Shown: positions 35,019-45,500 of the stretch, piece by piece
Layout of the letters: the number at the start of each line of letters is the position of its first letter
How positions within the stretch are numbered: the first letter of the stretch is position 1
From: Agarivorans litoreus
GTDB taxonomy: Bacteria > Pseudomonadota > Gammaproteobacteria > Enterobacterales > Celerinatantimonadaceae
Direction of reading: 5' to 3'
Assembly (NCBI RefSeq): GCF_019649015.1
Contig: NZ_BLPI01000001.1
Location: 1,011,501-1,075,500, forward strand
Length of the DNA stretch: 64,000 nt
The notes under the pieces: model-generated
What the model was told of the DNA's origin: nothing
Seen by the model: the letters and a program-made list of their open reading frames with translations, nothing else
The model's database searches: none
Program-made: the position numbers and the translations under genes

Positions 35019-37456
35019 ACTAAGGCACCCTCGGCAACGGCTTGGCTGGCCTTGTCTTCTAGCGTCTGTATAACCCTTATCTGATACCGCTCGCCAGCCA
35101 CGAAACCACTGAGCAGCAATTTACCATCGGCCTGCTGAATAATGGTGAGCTTAGCTTCGTCAGCACTCCATAGCTGTGTCGCGCTTAAAGGCTCGGCACA
35201 GCCTCCACTAAGTTGTTGGTATTGAATATGGAAGGTTGCCCCTCTAAATTCTCGAACCACCGAGGCTTTTTGCCAATCACTTGGCAGTTGCGGCCGAAGC
35301 AGCAAGCCCTGTGGTACTCCGCGTAGGCCAAATAGCTGCTCAACCACTAATTGGTAGTACCAAGCGCAAGTACCAGTATTAAATAAGTTACTAGAGCGCC
35401 CTGCGGTGCGTGGGTATTGGTAATAAGCGCCGCGATAATAGTTAGGTAAATAAATGGGCAATTGCCCACGCACTTTCAATTCGTCAGGGGCATTGCTTGG
35501 CAGCATTTTGCGTAATACATTAAATGCGCGTTCCCCTTCTCCGCTGGCATACAAAGAAGCCGCGTAAAACGCTGCTGCATGGTTATACACCGAGCCATTT
35601 TCGGCACTGCCCGGCCACTTTTGAGTGACTCGACCAACATCATCGCGCATTTTGGTAAAGGCCGGCGCACTCATCATTACCCCAAACGGCGTGTCTAACT
35701 GTTCATCAATGGCCTGCAACATCTGTGTTTTTTGCTCATCACTGGCAGCGCCACATAACATGGCCCAGCTCTGGGCATTAAGAAAGATTCGCCCTTCTTT
35801 ATCGCTGCTTATGCCAAATAACTTGCCAGCATCGGTAATGCCGCGCCCATACCATGCGCCATCCCAAAAATAGTGATTAATGCGCTGGTTTAATTGTTCC
35901 GCATATTGGCTAAAGGCTTGAGCTAAGGCGGCTTCGCCTAGGTACTCACACACTGGCACCCACAGCTGCAAGGCATAAGAAATGGCTTCGGCTAACCAAC
36001 CCGACACACCCTTGCCTTGATAGCCCACCATGTTCATTGGGTCGCACCAATCCCCCTGGGCGATATAAGGCAAACCACGTTCATCTTTGGCCTCACACAA
36101 AAATTGCATCGCCTTGCTCACATGCTCAAATACACTTTGCTCGAGTGGGTTATCCGCCCAACAAAGCCTAAGTTGGAGCAAGCTATAGTCGTTGGTTTCT
36201 TGAAGATAGGCGTTTAACACAATGGCAAGCCAAACCGGATGATCGGTATGCGGCACTTGGTTAATGTACTTAAGCTCCGCCTGTTCGCTTAATAAAATGC
36301 CGTCGGGCATCTCACCAGAGAACTTTTGCTGTTTAAGTGCGGTTAGCAACGCCTGTTTACAGGCTTCTGGTTTGAGGTAAACCATGCCCATGGCATCTTG
36401 CAGGTAGTTACGGGTTTGAGGATCGGTCGTTAAACGCTGACTATCACCATGATAAAATACCTGCCTAGGCAGCCAATGATTAACAAAGTGATTAAACGGC
36501 TGATCGGGCGTCTCTATGGCAATACAACCTTTGGCCTGAGCAAAATAGGCTTGGCTAGCTTGGCGTTGTGGCTCTAGCTCGGCGTACAAATACTGCTGGT
36601 TGAGTCGCTTAATTTCGGCCTTATCTTTCGCCGGCCCAAAACTAAGATTAAGCACATCGCTACCCTTGGCCGGTAAATTATATTGAAACTGCATAATCGC
36701 CGCCGGCAACTCATAATGCGCCTCGCCATTATTTAAGTTTCCACCTTGCTGCAAGGCACTGGGATTATGTAAACCACCCTCTCCCTCAAAAGCCTGTTGT
36801 GAAACTTCATAGAAGTCTGGCAGCCGATTAGCAGACAAAAAGGTAAGATCTTTGAAATGCTGATGTTTGAAATAATCAGTGACTTTTTGGTAGGGAGTAA
36901 CACTGCTGCAAACAATCGCATTAAGCTCTGCATCGTATTGCCCCCCCATATTCATCCACGAGGCATAACCCACTGGGAAATAAGGTATTAAAGAAATATC
37001 TCGACGCTGCGAGCTAAGGTTTTGCAGAGTTACTTGCCAGATCTCTAGCACTGCATCAACAGCAAGGCTAAGCCCTATGTTTAGTTCTATATCAAGCTTT
37101 TCAACCACCCAGCGAATATCGGCCAAACCCGGCTCAAAAGCAAAGTGGTCTAAGTCCACTTTCATTGGCTCGTAGGGAGCAGAGAACATCTCTCCAGTTT
37201 GATTATCTCGCAAGTAGAAAAAACGCCCAGGGTGATGACTAAAATAAGGCTGCTCGGGCTGCATAAAGCTTTGCGCAGCTAAATTGGGCACATGAGCATA
37301 TTTGCGAGGTTCGGGATCCATATATTGGCTAACCGCAAAGCCGCGACAGTTCATGTGCAACATCATTTTTTTGTTCCACAAGTAAGCAGCGCTGTTTGGC
37401 GCAATACAAGGATCATCTAAGTGGTAACGTGTTCCATCTTCTATAAACCTCGCCAT
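35015..37456 (-). CDS. GH94 phosphorylase, probably cellobionic acid phosphorylase
   Basis: 813 residues from the ATG at 37456, 4 bases after the lacI-type stop; a longer reading would overlap that gene. The GH94 beta-sandwich is followed by an (alpha/alpha)6 barrel and a C-terminal lid. The acid Asp lies in GDWCD (about residues 468-472), where cellobiose phosphorylases read GDWND, and the next block PMNMVGYQGKGVSGW is of the cellobionic-acid kind. It has no signal peptide. The operon carries gluconokinase and Edd, so splitting cellobionic acid into glucose-1-phosphate and gluconate is the best reading; chitobiose phosphorylase is the main alternative but would not need these partners. Confidence 0.82.
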   Translation of the reverse strand: MARFIEDGTRYHLDDPCIAPNSAAYLWNKKMMLHMNCRGFAVSQYMDPEPRKYAHVPNLAAQSFMQPEQPYFSHHPGRFFYLRDNQTGEMFSAPYEPMKVDLDHFAFEPGLADIRWVVEKLDIELNIGLSLAVDAVLEIWQVTLQNLSSQRRDISLIPYFPVGYASWMNMGGQYDAELNAIVCSSVTPYQKVTDYFKHQHFKDLTFLSANRLPDFYEVSQQAFEGEGGLHNPSALQQGGNLNNGEAHYELPAAIMQFQYNLPAKGSDVLNLSFGPAKDKAEIKRLNQQYLYAELEPQRQASQAYFAQAKGCIAIETPDQPFNHFVNHWLPRQVFYHGDSQRLTTDPQTRNYLQDAMGMVYLKPEACKQALLTALKQQKFSGEMPDGILLSEQAELKYINQVPHTDHPVWLAIVLNAYLQETNDYSLLQLRLCWADNPLEQSVFEHVSKAMQFLCEAKDERGLPYIAQGDWCDPMNMVGYQGKGVSGWLAEAISYALQLWVPVCEYLGEAALAQAFSQYAEQLNQRINHYFWDGAWYGRGITDAGKLFGISSDKEGRIFLNAQSWAMLCGAASDEQKTQMLQAIDEQLDTPFGVMMSAPAFTKMRDDVGRVTQKWPGSAENGSVYNHAAAFYAASLYASGEGERAFNVLRKMLPSNAPDELKVRGQLPIYLPNYYRGAYYQYPRTAGRSSNLFNTGTCAWYYQLVVEQLFGLRGVPQGLLLRPQLPSDWQKASVVREFRGATFHIQYQQLSGGCAEPLSATQLWSADEAKLTIIQQADGKLLLSGFVAGERYQIRVIQTLEDKASQAVAEGALV

Positions 37457-37460
37457 AAAC

Positions 37461-38486
37461 TTAGTCTTCTTTATTTTTAAGATGAGGAGATATTTGCGTG
37501 CTCGCTCGCGCAATAAAACGCGGCTCAGACACGCTGGGAATAGTTAATGTTAAGTCGTAAGCTAAATTGAGTACCTGCCTACTAGCGGCAGTCGCCATTT
37601 GCTTGATAGGAATAGCAATAGTACTAAGAGGTGGTGAGGCAACTGCGGCAAAATCGACATCATCGTAGCCCAATACCGAAACCTGTTGCGGCACCTTTAT
37701 GCCAGCCCCCTGCAAGATTGATAAAGCCACTAAGGCGACTTTGTCGCTACCACAAAACAGTGCATCAAAAGGCAGTTGCTTATCCAGTAGCTGCTGCACT
37801 GCAAACTGGCTAGTGGCAAAATCAAAGCTTCCTTCAATACACAATTGCGGGTTAATCGACCGGCCTTGGCGAGCTAGTTCATCGACAAAACCTTGCTGAC
37901 GCTGCTGCGCATCTTGGGCACTTAAACGGCCACTTATACAAGCAATGTTCTTATGGCCTAGCGCCAACAAGCTGTTTGCCGCCAAACAACCACCTGCATA
38001 ATGATCAACGCTAAAAGACTGCTTAGACAATAAATCGGTGGAGTGATTAATTAATACCAGCGGCGGGTAATTAGCTTGAGCAATCAGCAGATCTGAAATA
38101 GCGATTTCTGGGCACACCATCAGCACCCCATCGCAATCACGATTAATTAAATAGTCTAAGTGCTGCAGATATTCTTCATTACTGTTTGCCTCTTCAGCAT
38201 TGGCAATAATTAGGTGTTTGTCGTGCAAGCGCAGCTCAAACTCTATGGCTTGTAATATGTGCTGATAAAAAGGGCCGGACAATGAAGGTAACCAAACACC
38301 AATAATGTTGGAGCGCTGGGTAGATAAAGCCCGAGCAAGACTGTTCGGCCGGTAGTTAAGCTGCTGCATGGCTTCGCTGACCTTTTGCTCAGCCTTGGCA
38401 GACACTCCGCCCTTGCCAGCTAAGCAGCGAGATACGGTTCCCACACCGACTTGCGCCAACTTAGCCACATCTTTAATCGTTGCCAT
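37461..38486 (-). CDS. LacI-family transcriptional regulator
   Basis: 341 residues, standard for the family. The HTH is IKDVAKLAQVGVGTVSRCLAGKGGVSAKA, the hinge is around YRPNSLARALS, and a periplasmic-binding-protein-like sensor follows (CDGVLMVCPEI, DALFCGSDKVALVALSILQ). It is the first gene of the operon with GH94, gntK and edd, and an operator-like palindrome with the CG centre typical of this family lies 80 bases upstream. The effector is unknown; an oxidised disaccharide or gluconate is plausible. Confidence 0.9.
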   Translation of the reverse strand: MATIKDVAKLAQVGVGTVSRCLAGKGGVSAKAEQKVSEAMQQLNYRPNSLARALSTQRSNIIGVWLPSLSGPFYQHILQAIEFELRLHDKHLIIANAEEANSNEEYLQHLDYLINRDCDGVLMVCPEIAISDLLIAQANYPPLVLINHSTDLLSKQSFSVDHYAGGCLAANSLLALGHKNIACISGRLSAQDAQQRQQGFVDELARQGRSINPQLCIEGSFDFATSQFAVQQLLDKQLPFDALFCGSDKVALVALSILQGAGIKVPQQVSVLGYDDVDFAAVASPPLSTIAIPIKQMATAASRQVLNLAYDLTLTIPSVSEPRFIARASTQISPHLKNKED

Positions 38487-38565
38487 CGTTTCCAGTATCG
38501 CTAACCCGCCATAACACCAGCATGATCGCCAAAGCTTAGATGCTCAAGGTTTAAACAAGCAAAAC

Positions 38566-38577
38566 GGAACCGATTCC
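38566..38577. promoter_or_regulatory. LacI-family operator-like palindrome
   Basis: GGAACCGATTCC, nearly symmetric around a central CG, the usual form of LacI/PurR/GalR sites. It is 80 bases upstream of the regulator start, so the regulator may repress its own operon. Confidence 0.55.
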
Positions 38578-38691
38578 AAATTACTATGAAACCAAGCTTG
38601 AATTGGCTCTTTAGTTTCACAGCAGATCATCAAAACGCTGACAAATAACCAACAACAAAAGCTCGCGTAGTCGCGTTCAAACAACTACTTT

Positions 38692-38853
38692 ATACCAATC
38701 ACACTAAGTAAGTGCTCAGAAATAACGCAGGAAAAATACTCGAGAATAAGGCAGAATTTTTCGATAAGTAGTTATTCTACAATCAAAAATTCTAACGAAG
38801 TTATCGAGCATTTTAACCAGATAGTATGAACAGTTATTTAGTACGATTGGTAT
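38692..38853. repeat. 162-bp palindromic repeat, copy B, uninterrupted
   Basis: Same unit as copy A but inverted: it begins ATACCAATCACACTAAGTA and ends with the complement of ATACCAATCGTACTAAATA. Internal arms match those of copy A with about ten scattered substitutions. Found between the LacI gene and a GST gene, as an intergenic, non-coding, hairpin-forming unit. Confidence 0.85.
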
Positions 38854-38891
38854 TATACAATGCTTGCTAATGCAGAATAGGAACAGTTTGA

Positions 38892-39533
38892 ATGATTACT
38901 TTATATGGCTCGCCGCGCTCCCGCTCGTTAAGGGTATCGTGGATGCTGGAAGAGTTACAACTTGAATGGAATTATCACTATATAAACTTCCAAGCAGGAG
39001 AACACCGCAGCGAAGAGTACTTAAACCTTAACCCCTGCGGAAAAGTGCCTGCATTAAAAGATGGCGAGCTAGTCTTTAATGAATCTGCCGCTATTTGCCT
39101 TTATTTGGCCGAGAAATACGGCCCGCAATTTTTGCCCACCCCAGGTAGCGACCAAGCTGCCCTACACCACCGCTGGGTAAGCTTTACCATTTGTGAATTA
39201 GAACAAGCACTTTGGAGTATGGGCAAACACCGTTTTGCTTTACCTGAAGAGCTACGCGTGCCAGAAATGCTAGAAACCGCTACTTGGGAATTTAACAAAG
39301 CGGCAGCCATTGCCGAACAATGGGTGCCAGAACAAGGTTATTTGTTGGGCGAGCAATTTACAGTTGCCGATATACTGCTGTGCCACACCTTAAACTGGGC
39401 AATGGCGTTTCAGCAGCAATTGCCCGCAAAACTCATGGCCTATCGCAAACGCACCAGCCAGCGCTCGGCGCTCAACACCGGCCTAGAGAGAGAAATGAAT
39501 GGCAAAGCCATGAGTAAACCTGCCAACGAGTAA
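38892..39533 (+). CDS. Glutathione S-transferase family protein
   Basis: 213 residues. N-terminal thioredoxin-like domain with the active-site Ser near SPRSRSLRVSWMLEEL, the cis-Pro in GKVPALKDGELVFNESAAICLYLAEKYG, and a C-terminal all-helical domain with FTVADILLCHTLNWA. Likely conjugates glutathione to electrophiles in the cytoplasm. The gene starts 38 bases after repeat copy B, so the repeat may sit in its promoter region. rlmI follows in the same direction. Confidence 0.88.
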   Translation: MITLYGSPRSRSLRVSWMLEELQLEWNYHYINFQAGEHRSEEYLNLNPCGKVPALKDGELVFNESAAICLYLAEKYGPQFLPTPGSDQAALHHRWVSFTICELEQALWSMGKHRFALPEELRVPEMLETATWEFNKAAAIAEQWVPEQGYLLGEQFTVADILLCHTLNWAMAFQQQLPAKLMAYRKRTSQRSALNTGLEREMNGKAMSKPANE

Positions 39534-39608
39534 TAAAGCCAGACTATACTTGGGTTTTGCTAAGCATGGCGCTTATAATGCGCGGCATTAATCATTAGGA
39601 AGCAGAAC

Positions 39609-40799
39609 ATGAGCGGCATCATTACCCTTAAGGCCAAGCGCGACAAAGCGTTGTTACGTCGTCACCCTTGGATTTTTTCAAACGGCATTCATAAAGTATC
39701 GGGCAAGCCACTTTCTGGCGAAACCGTAGAAGTTTACAGCGCCGAAGGGAAATACTTGGCTACTGCTGCCTACTCGCCAGAGTCACAAATTCGTGCTCGA
39801 GTTTGGAGCTTTGATCAGCAGCAAGAGATTGATAAACAGTTTTTTATTGAGCGCTTAGAAGATGCCCAAGCGGCTAGACAAATTCTCAGTGAATTTGCCG
39901 ATACTAACGCTTATCGTTTAGTTGCTGGTGAAAACGATGGCCTACCAGGCATCACCATTGATCGCTATGCAAATGTATTGGTATTGCAGCTACTGAGTGC
40001 TGGTGCAGAGTTTCAGCGTGCCAACCTTATTGAAGCGCTAAAACACTGCTTCCCAGATGATGTTATCTACGAACGCTCAGACGTAGATGTTCGCAAGAAA
40101 GAAGGTTTAGCTCCTCAACAAGGGCTGATTCATGGTGAGCTACCCGCTCAACCAATGGAAATAAAAGAAAACGGTTTGCGCCTACTGATTAACGTGGAAA
40201 CCGGCCATAAAACCGGTTATTACCTTGATCAACGCAATAACCGCAAACTGGTTGGCCAACTCGCCAAAGGCAAAAAAATACTGAACTGTTTTTGTTACAC
40301 CGGCGGCTTTGGCACCTATGCCTTGGCTGGCGGCGCTAAAAAGGTGGTCAACGTGGATGTCTCTGACGCCGCTTTAGAGATCGCCGCCAAAAACGTTGAA
40401 TTAAACAACTTAGACGCCAGCAAAATTACTCAGTTAAACGCCGACGTATTTAAGCAATTGCGCGCCTACCGCGATTGTGATGAGCAATTCGACATGATAG
40501 TGCTAGACCCACCAAAATTTGTTGATAGTAAAGCCAGCTTAAATCGCGCTAGCCGAGGTTACAAAGACATCAACATGCTAGCCATGCAAATGCTACGCCC
40601 TGGCGGAATATTGCTGACTTACTCCTGTTCTGGCCTTATGCCAACGAGCTTGTTCCAAAAAATCGTGGCCGATGCAGCCATTGATGCCAAGCGAGACATG
40701 CAGTTTCTTAAAACCCTAGAGCAAGCCGAAGATCACCCTGTTGGCGGCCCCTACCCAGAAGGTCACTATCTAAAAGGATTTTTGTGTAGAGTTAAATAA
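39609..40799 (+). CDS. rlmI: 23S rRNA m5C1962 methyltransferase RlmI
   Basis: 396 residues, the family length. N-terminal PUA domain ([21 protein letters not shown]), a central domain with [16 protein letters not shown], and a C-terminal Rossmann MTase with motif [17 protein letters not shown], motif IV LDPPKFV and the catalytic Cys in LTYSCSGLM. It methylates C1962 of 23S rRNA. AGGAAG precedes the ATG. A strong terminator follows. Confidence 0.94.
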   Translation: MSGIITLKAKRDKALLRRHPWIFSNGIHKVSGKPLSGETVEVYSAEGKYLATAAYSPESQIRARVWSFDQQQEIDKQFFIERLEDAQAARQILSEFADTNAYRLVAGENDGLPGITIDRYANVLVLQLLSAGAEFQRANLIEALKHCFPDDVIYERSDVDVRKKEGLAPQQGLIHGELPAQPMEIKENGLRLLINVETGHKTGYYLDQRNNRKLVGQLAKGKKILNCFCYTGGFGTYALAGGAKKVVNVDVSDAALEIAAKNVELNNLDASKITQLNADVFKQLRAYRDCDEQFDMIVLDPPKFVDSKASLNRASRGYKDINMLAMQMLRPGGILLTYSCSGLMPTSLFQKIVADAAIDAKRDMQFLKTLEQAEDHPVGGPYPEGHYLKGFLCRVK

Positions 40800-40818
40800 C
40801 TCTAGCCTCTTAACGCTC

Positions 40819-40847
40819 AAAGACGCTGCTTTTGCAGCGTCTTTTTA
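40819..40847 (+). terminator. Rho-independent terminator of rlmI
   Basis: AAAGACGCTGC pairs with GCAGCGTCTTT around a TTTT loop, followed by a T run. Confidence 0.9.
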
Positions 40848-41031
40848 TTCTATCAACGTATCTCGCTAAGCAAGTCTCACTAGCCAAATCTCACTACAAA
40901 CGCTGACATACCCGCCACGGCTTAAACAAGAAGACGACAGTTCTATACAAAAGATTTAGCGTATTAGTTTCATAATAATAATCACTAACTTAATGTAAGG
41001 CAGCTAAGCGCTTAACAAGGGACATTAAAGC

Positions 41032-42081
41032 ATGAGCAGATCAACGATTTATCGCTATGGTTTGTTACTCCTCATCGTTGGAGTGGTGTTTTCCTGCTTG
41101 GATGATTCACCTCAAGTTAATGAAAAGAAAATTAGTTTCCCCTCTGGTGACCTTAATATAAGTGGCTCATTAATTACTCCCACCGATCTTCCAGGCCCTT
41201 ACCCAGTTGTTGTGCTAGTACACGGCGACGGTGCGATGCCTTATGATGCCTACGGCTATTACAACCCCCTATGGACCGAATTTGCCAAACGAGGCATTGC
41301 TACTTTAAGTTGGGATAAACCCGGTGTTGGTGGCTCAAGTGGAAATTGGTTAGGGCATTCTATGGAAGAGCGAGCAGAGATTGTAAGAAATGCAATAAGC
41401 TACCTACGCAGGCAAAATGCCGTTATCGACCAACAACACATCGGTTTAATGGGCTTTAGTCAAGCCGGCTGGGTATTGCCTAAAATAAGCAATCAACAGC
41501 ATCAGGTTGATTTCGCTGTGTTTGTAGGCACCGCGATTAACTGGTTGCGCCAAGGCCAATACCACCGAAGCATCAGTAATGGTACTGGCAGCAATCCAGA
41601 ATTCTATAAAACGCTAGCTGATTCCTTGCTCACTCAAGCAGTAAAACAAAACTTGTCTTTCGCGGCTTACCAAAACGCGCACCAAGATATGCTCATAAGC
41701 GATCCCAACTTTAATGAGGGCTTGTTTACTGATGAAGCTCGTTACGATTTTATCGCAAAAAACTGGATGAATGATGCAAGTTCAGAGTTAAGCCGAATAG
41801 ACATTCCTATTCTATTAGCTTTTGGACAAGACGATCTTAATGTAGATATCAACGATAGCATTTACCATTATCGCCAGGCCTTCGCCCATAACGACCCGGA
41901 GCAGCTAAGCATAAAGCAGTTTTCAGGAGCCAGTCATGGGCTATTGCAATCCTGGTTTTGGAATACTCAAAGCCCTGGAATCGCGCATATCTTAATGATT
42001 GAGTTTTTTGGCAAAAGCATGTTTGCCGACAACTCTCTTGAACAAATTGCGACTTGGGTGGAGCGTCAAGTCCAAAACTAG
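41032..42081 (+). CDS. Alpha/beta hydrolase, lipoprotein-like
   Basis: 349 residues. The N-terminus is hydrophobic with a VFSC box (Cys22), so it is probably a lipoprotein. The hydrolase fold shows the oxyanion strand VVVLVHGDGAMP, the nucleophile elbow GFSQAG (Ser143), an acid in LLAFGQDDLNVD and the His in FSGASHGLL. Resembles acyl-peptide/dienelactone-type hydrolases. Substrate unknown; the periplasm is the likely place. Confidence 0.78.
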   Translation: MSRSTIYRYGLLLLIVGVVFSCLDDSPQVNEKKISFPSGDLNISGSLITPTDLPGPYPVVVLVHGDGAMPYDAYGYYNPLWTEFAKRGIATLSWDKPGVGGSSGNWLGHSMEERAEIVRNAISYLRRQNAVIDQQHIGLMGFSQAGWVLPKISNQQHQVDFAVFVGTAINWLRQGQYHRSISNGTGSNPEFYKTLADSLLTQAVKQNLSFAAYQNAHQDMLISDPNFNEGLFTDEARYDFIAKNWMNDASSELSRIDIPILLAFGQDDLNVDINDSIYHYRQAFAHNDPEQLSIKQFSGASHGLLQSWFWNTQSPGIAHILMIEFFGKSMFADNSLEQIATWVERQVQN

Positions 42082-42138
42082 CCACATAAATCGCTGCGCC
42101 CCAACAGCTAAAAACAAGGTCTTAAAGTCAGCCTTAAA

Positions 42139-42387
42139 CTAAATCACCTTAAACACAACGCGTTCATTGTCTTCAATATCTTCTATTTCCAAGACCACCC
42201 CAGAACTATCACGACTTAGCAAAGAGGTTTTAAGTGCTGTCAGGCTATCAGCGTGTTCGGAGAAATATGCAGCTAATTTAGGCGGTAAACATTTAAAGAA
42301 GGTTTTTGCTATGTATATGGGTAAATTCACTGAGTCAGAGAGACTTCCGGTATCCAACTGATAAGTTTCTATTCTTAGCTTTTTCAT
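42139..42387 (-). CDS. Unrecognised 82-residue protein
   Basis: AAGGAAG precedes the ATG. No signal peptide. N-terminal half has a hydrophobic patch (VNLPIYIAKTFFKCLPP) and the C-terminal half is acidic (VVLEIEDIEDNERVVFKVI). No family recognised. It lies just outside the transposon at 42487. Confidence 0.6.
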   Translation of the reverse strand: MKKLRIETYQLDTGSLSDSVNLPIYIAKTFFKCLPPKLAAYFSEHADSLTALKTSLLSRDSSGVVLEIEDIEDNERVVFKVI

Positions 42388-42486
42388 ACAAATCGCTTCC
42401 TTAATGACTAACTACCACTGCAAACTACGCAATATCCATAAGAGATTTGAAATTAAACCATTCACAAACATTAGTGATAGAAAAAT

Positions 42487-42511
42487 CCGGAATTATGTAG
42501 CAAATGCACAA
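42487..42511 (+). repeat. Left terminal inverted repeat of the transposon
   Basis: Begins CCGGAATTATGTAGCAA, then AT and GCACAA. Matches the complement of the right end (47644-47668) except at two bases (AT against CC). Confidence 0.92.
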
Positions 42512-42540
42512 ACCCAGTAAAAACAATGCTTTACCGGGTT
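42511..42540 (-). terminator. Terminator of the methyltransferase gene
   Basis: AACCCAGTAAA pairs with TTTACCGGGTT across an 8-base loop, adjacent to the left inverted repeat and 14 bases beyond the methyltransferase stop. Confidence 0.7.
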
Positions 42541-42553
42541 TACATTGCAAATA

Positions 42554-45500
42554 TTACTTAATTCCCAACACCTCGTTAACTAAATCATCAAGTTCCTGTT
42601 GTTCTTCTTCCGAAATGTCACCACCAGACATTGTTGCAATACGGGCAATATCGCTAATAGCCAGGTGAACACTATCCATATCGTCGAACTCTGGAATTTT
42701 GAGGTATTCAGCTACACTGGAACCGAGACTCAATAGTGAGCCGTAAGCCATCACAGCTTTTGCTACATAGGTTGAATTGAGAAAACCTGTCAGAAACGCA
42801 GCATGGTTTTCTGTTTCCACCGGAATAAAGTAGAGTTTGTGATCAGGCACAACGACTTTGGTCCCTAGTATTTCGTCCTCGACAGGACCAATATAGGCCG
42901 CGAAAAACGTTTTGTTGTTCATTTCCCGCCACAACACTTTATACGGAGAAAACGTATAGTTACCCGTACTCCAGAGGGAATAATATGGTTTGTTCTGTTG
43001 GAAGCGCTTTAAACTGGACCGAACTTTTAACTGTTCTTTAAATTGCTCCAGGAACTGGTAAGTATTTGGGTAATTGAATGGCAGTTCAGGATCTCCATGC
43101 ATCTCTCGTTGCGGTACGAGAGAATGAAACGGTGTTGGGACGGCCCTAAACTTCGTCACATCCTTTCCTCTGAGCATAGGGAAAACGTGCTCTGCTTCAA
43201 CAACATCGGTTATCTCAGGTATTCCCTTTGTACGCCCTTCCTGCACTCTGTTTCGGATAGTCACGTTTCCATTAGTCACTTGCTTATCCAAGATGTCTAC
43301 CCAAAATATGGCGTGTCTGTCGGTTGTAATGCCTTTTCTGGCTACGTAGTGGCTTTTTCCTTCATTGAACACATATTTAAACACTTTGTGCTCTTTCTTT
43401 GTCGCAATTAGCCATGGACGTGAATCGTTCTTTCCGCCAGGTGCGGGCTTTGCAAACAAGTTTTCACTTTCTGCCCGTTCACGAAAGTCTGATGCATCTG
43501 AAAAAGAGCGGATGGTTTTGTTTTTAGCGTCTTTCGCTGACCACTTTTTGTAAGTGATTGGATACCTGGTATTTTCACCACGCTCAACAACCAGTAGCGC
43601 CGGAAAGTTACTAACACCATCAAAGGGCTTAATGGCGTTGTAATCTTCCACCAGAGTTACCGCGCAATTGATACGGCCTTCATCAATTTTAAAGCGTCTG
43701 AAGCCTTCACTGGATTCATTTGAAAAAACAGTGCCGGTTATGAAAAATCCAAGTCTTCCACCGTCCTTCAGATATTTTCGAATAGCCTCAAAAGTGATGA
43801 CGGTAGAAATATCAGATTCAATGCCACCAACCCATTTATCAGAGCTAAAGACTCCCATGCTTCGGCATTTATCATTAACGGCTTTGACATAGGCTCTTGG
43901 TAAGTGGCTCCATTTAACCCAAGGAGGATTACCACAAATGTATTTAACCGGACTTATCGAACCCGCCCTGAATCGCTCTGCAAGGATAGAACACCATATT
44001 CCATCCCAGCCTTCTTTATGCAGCTCAACCAATGTATTAACCGCATTATTGAGGGCTGTTTCTTCTATTTTGTTGAGGTTTAATGATGCGACCAATTTGA
44101 GAAGATGTGCAGATATCTTACTGGCGGGCAAGTCATCCATAATCCAAAGTTTAAGCTGCTGAAATACGGCGTAGAACTGGTCATCCAGAATAAGCTTCTC
44201 TGGCACTCTGAACAGCTTTTCACCTTTATCAGTCAGAAGATTATATTCATAACAGCAATCAGGCTGAATATTGGCCGTGTTGATGGCATCAGCCATGTAT
44301 ACGGGAATTGTCACAGGATTTTTTGGGTTTAAATACGGAGCTATAAACGTCACGATAGAGCCTTTCGCACTCAATACGGCAAGAGGATTAAGATCTATGC
44401 CGTACAGACCGGATAACAACTCAACTGCATCCGCTCCCGGTTTTGCCACTCTTCTTCGCCTTATTGCTTCAAGCAAAAACGTGCCTGAGCCACAGGTCGG
44501 GTCAAGCAGATCAGATTCCAAATCCCATTCAATAACATCAAGCCCATGTTCTGCCAGCCAGTCTGGTGTATAGAACTCACCAAGCGCGTGTCGAAGCTCA
44601 CGGGGTACGAATCCTTCATATATCCCCTTAAACAGATCTCTGGTACTTTCAGGTCGCTTCTTACTGATTTCAAAATCAACGATTGATAATTCCACCAACA
44701 AGTCGTCTATAACCTTTGCAAATTGGGACCAGTTATCATCCTCCAGATACCAGGAGAAGAAGTCTCCGGCATACATATTTGAAATGCCCGCATTCTTGAA
44801 CAACTTTCCGGTTTCCATTGAATTGATACGCTCCTGCACATCAATGGTTGTATTCAGAATGTTTTGTGTGGAGCCGGGTAATGCACATGCGGCAACTATT
44901 TTAGCCAGTAGCGCAATGTAAGTATTGAGTGAAAATAGATATGCCGATATATTTTTTGTGTACTCAGCGTCATGATGGGAACTTTGACGCTCTATCAGGT
45001 TTCTCATTCCGTCAGGCTGAATCCCAACTACCTGACCAAAAAGGCGGTTCCATTCGGTGTAGAGCAGCTTTTCCTTTGAGGTGCCACCTGCATCTGCCTG
45101 GACGATTGCATCAAAAAACATAGGAATGAGTTGTTGCCCATACTTAGAGTCAGGTCCAACAACCTCTTTTAACAGGATGGCTGAAACCAGTGGAGTCCCG
45201 TTGTTAATGAGTTCCTGAATGAGTCTTGTCGCGGCTTTTTCATCAAAAGGCTGTAAGGTTTCCCACACTGGCACACCAGATGAATCATGACGACCAAATG
45301 CTATACTCTCGCCGTCCCACGCTACCATGGTGTAATCTGACAGCTCGCGACCTTCATCGCGATGCAACAGTTGGGCGTATTCTTCGGCCTGTTTTTTGCC
45401 GTGTTTACACTTTCCATTATTCTTTTTATTGAAGGACTTTGGGCCTTCATACTCAATAATGACAGCGCCGTGAGCAGAATCGACCCATTTATAACCACCT

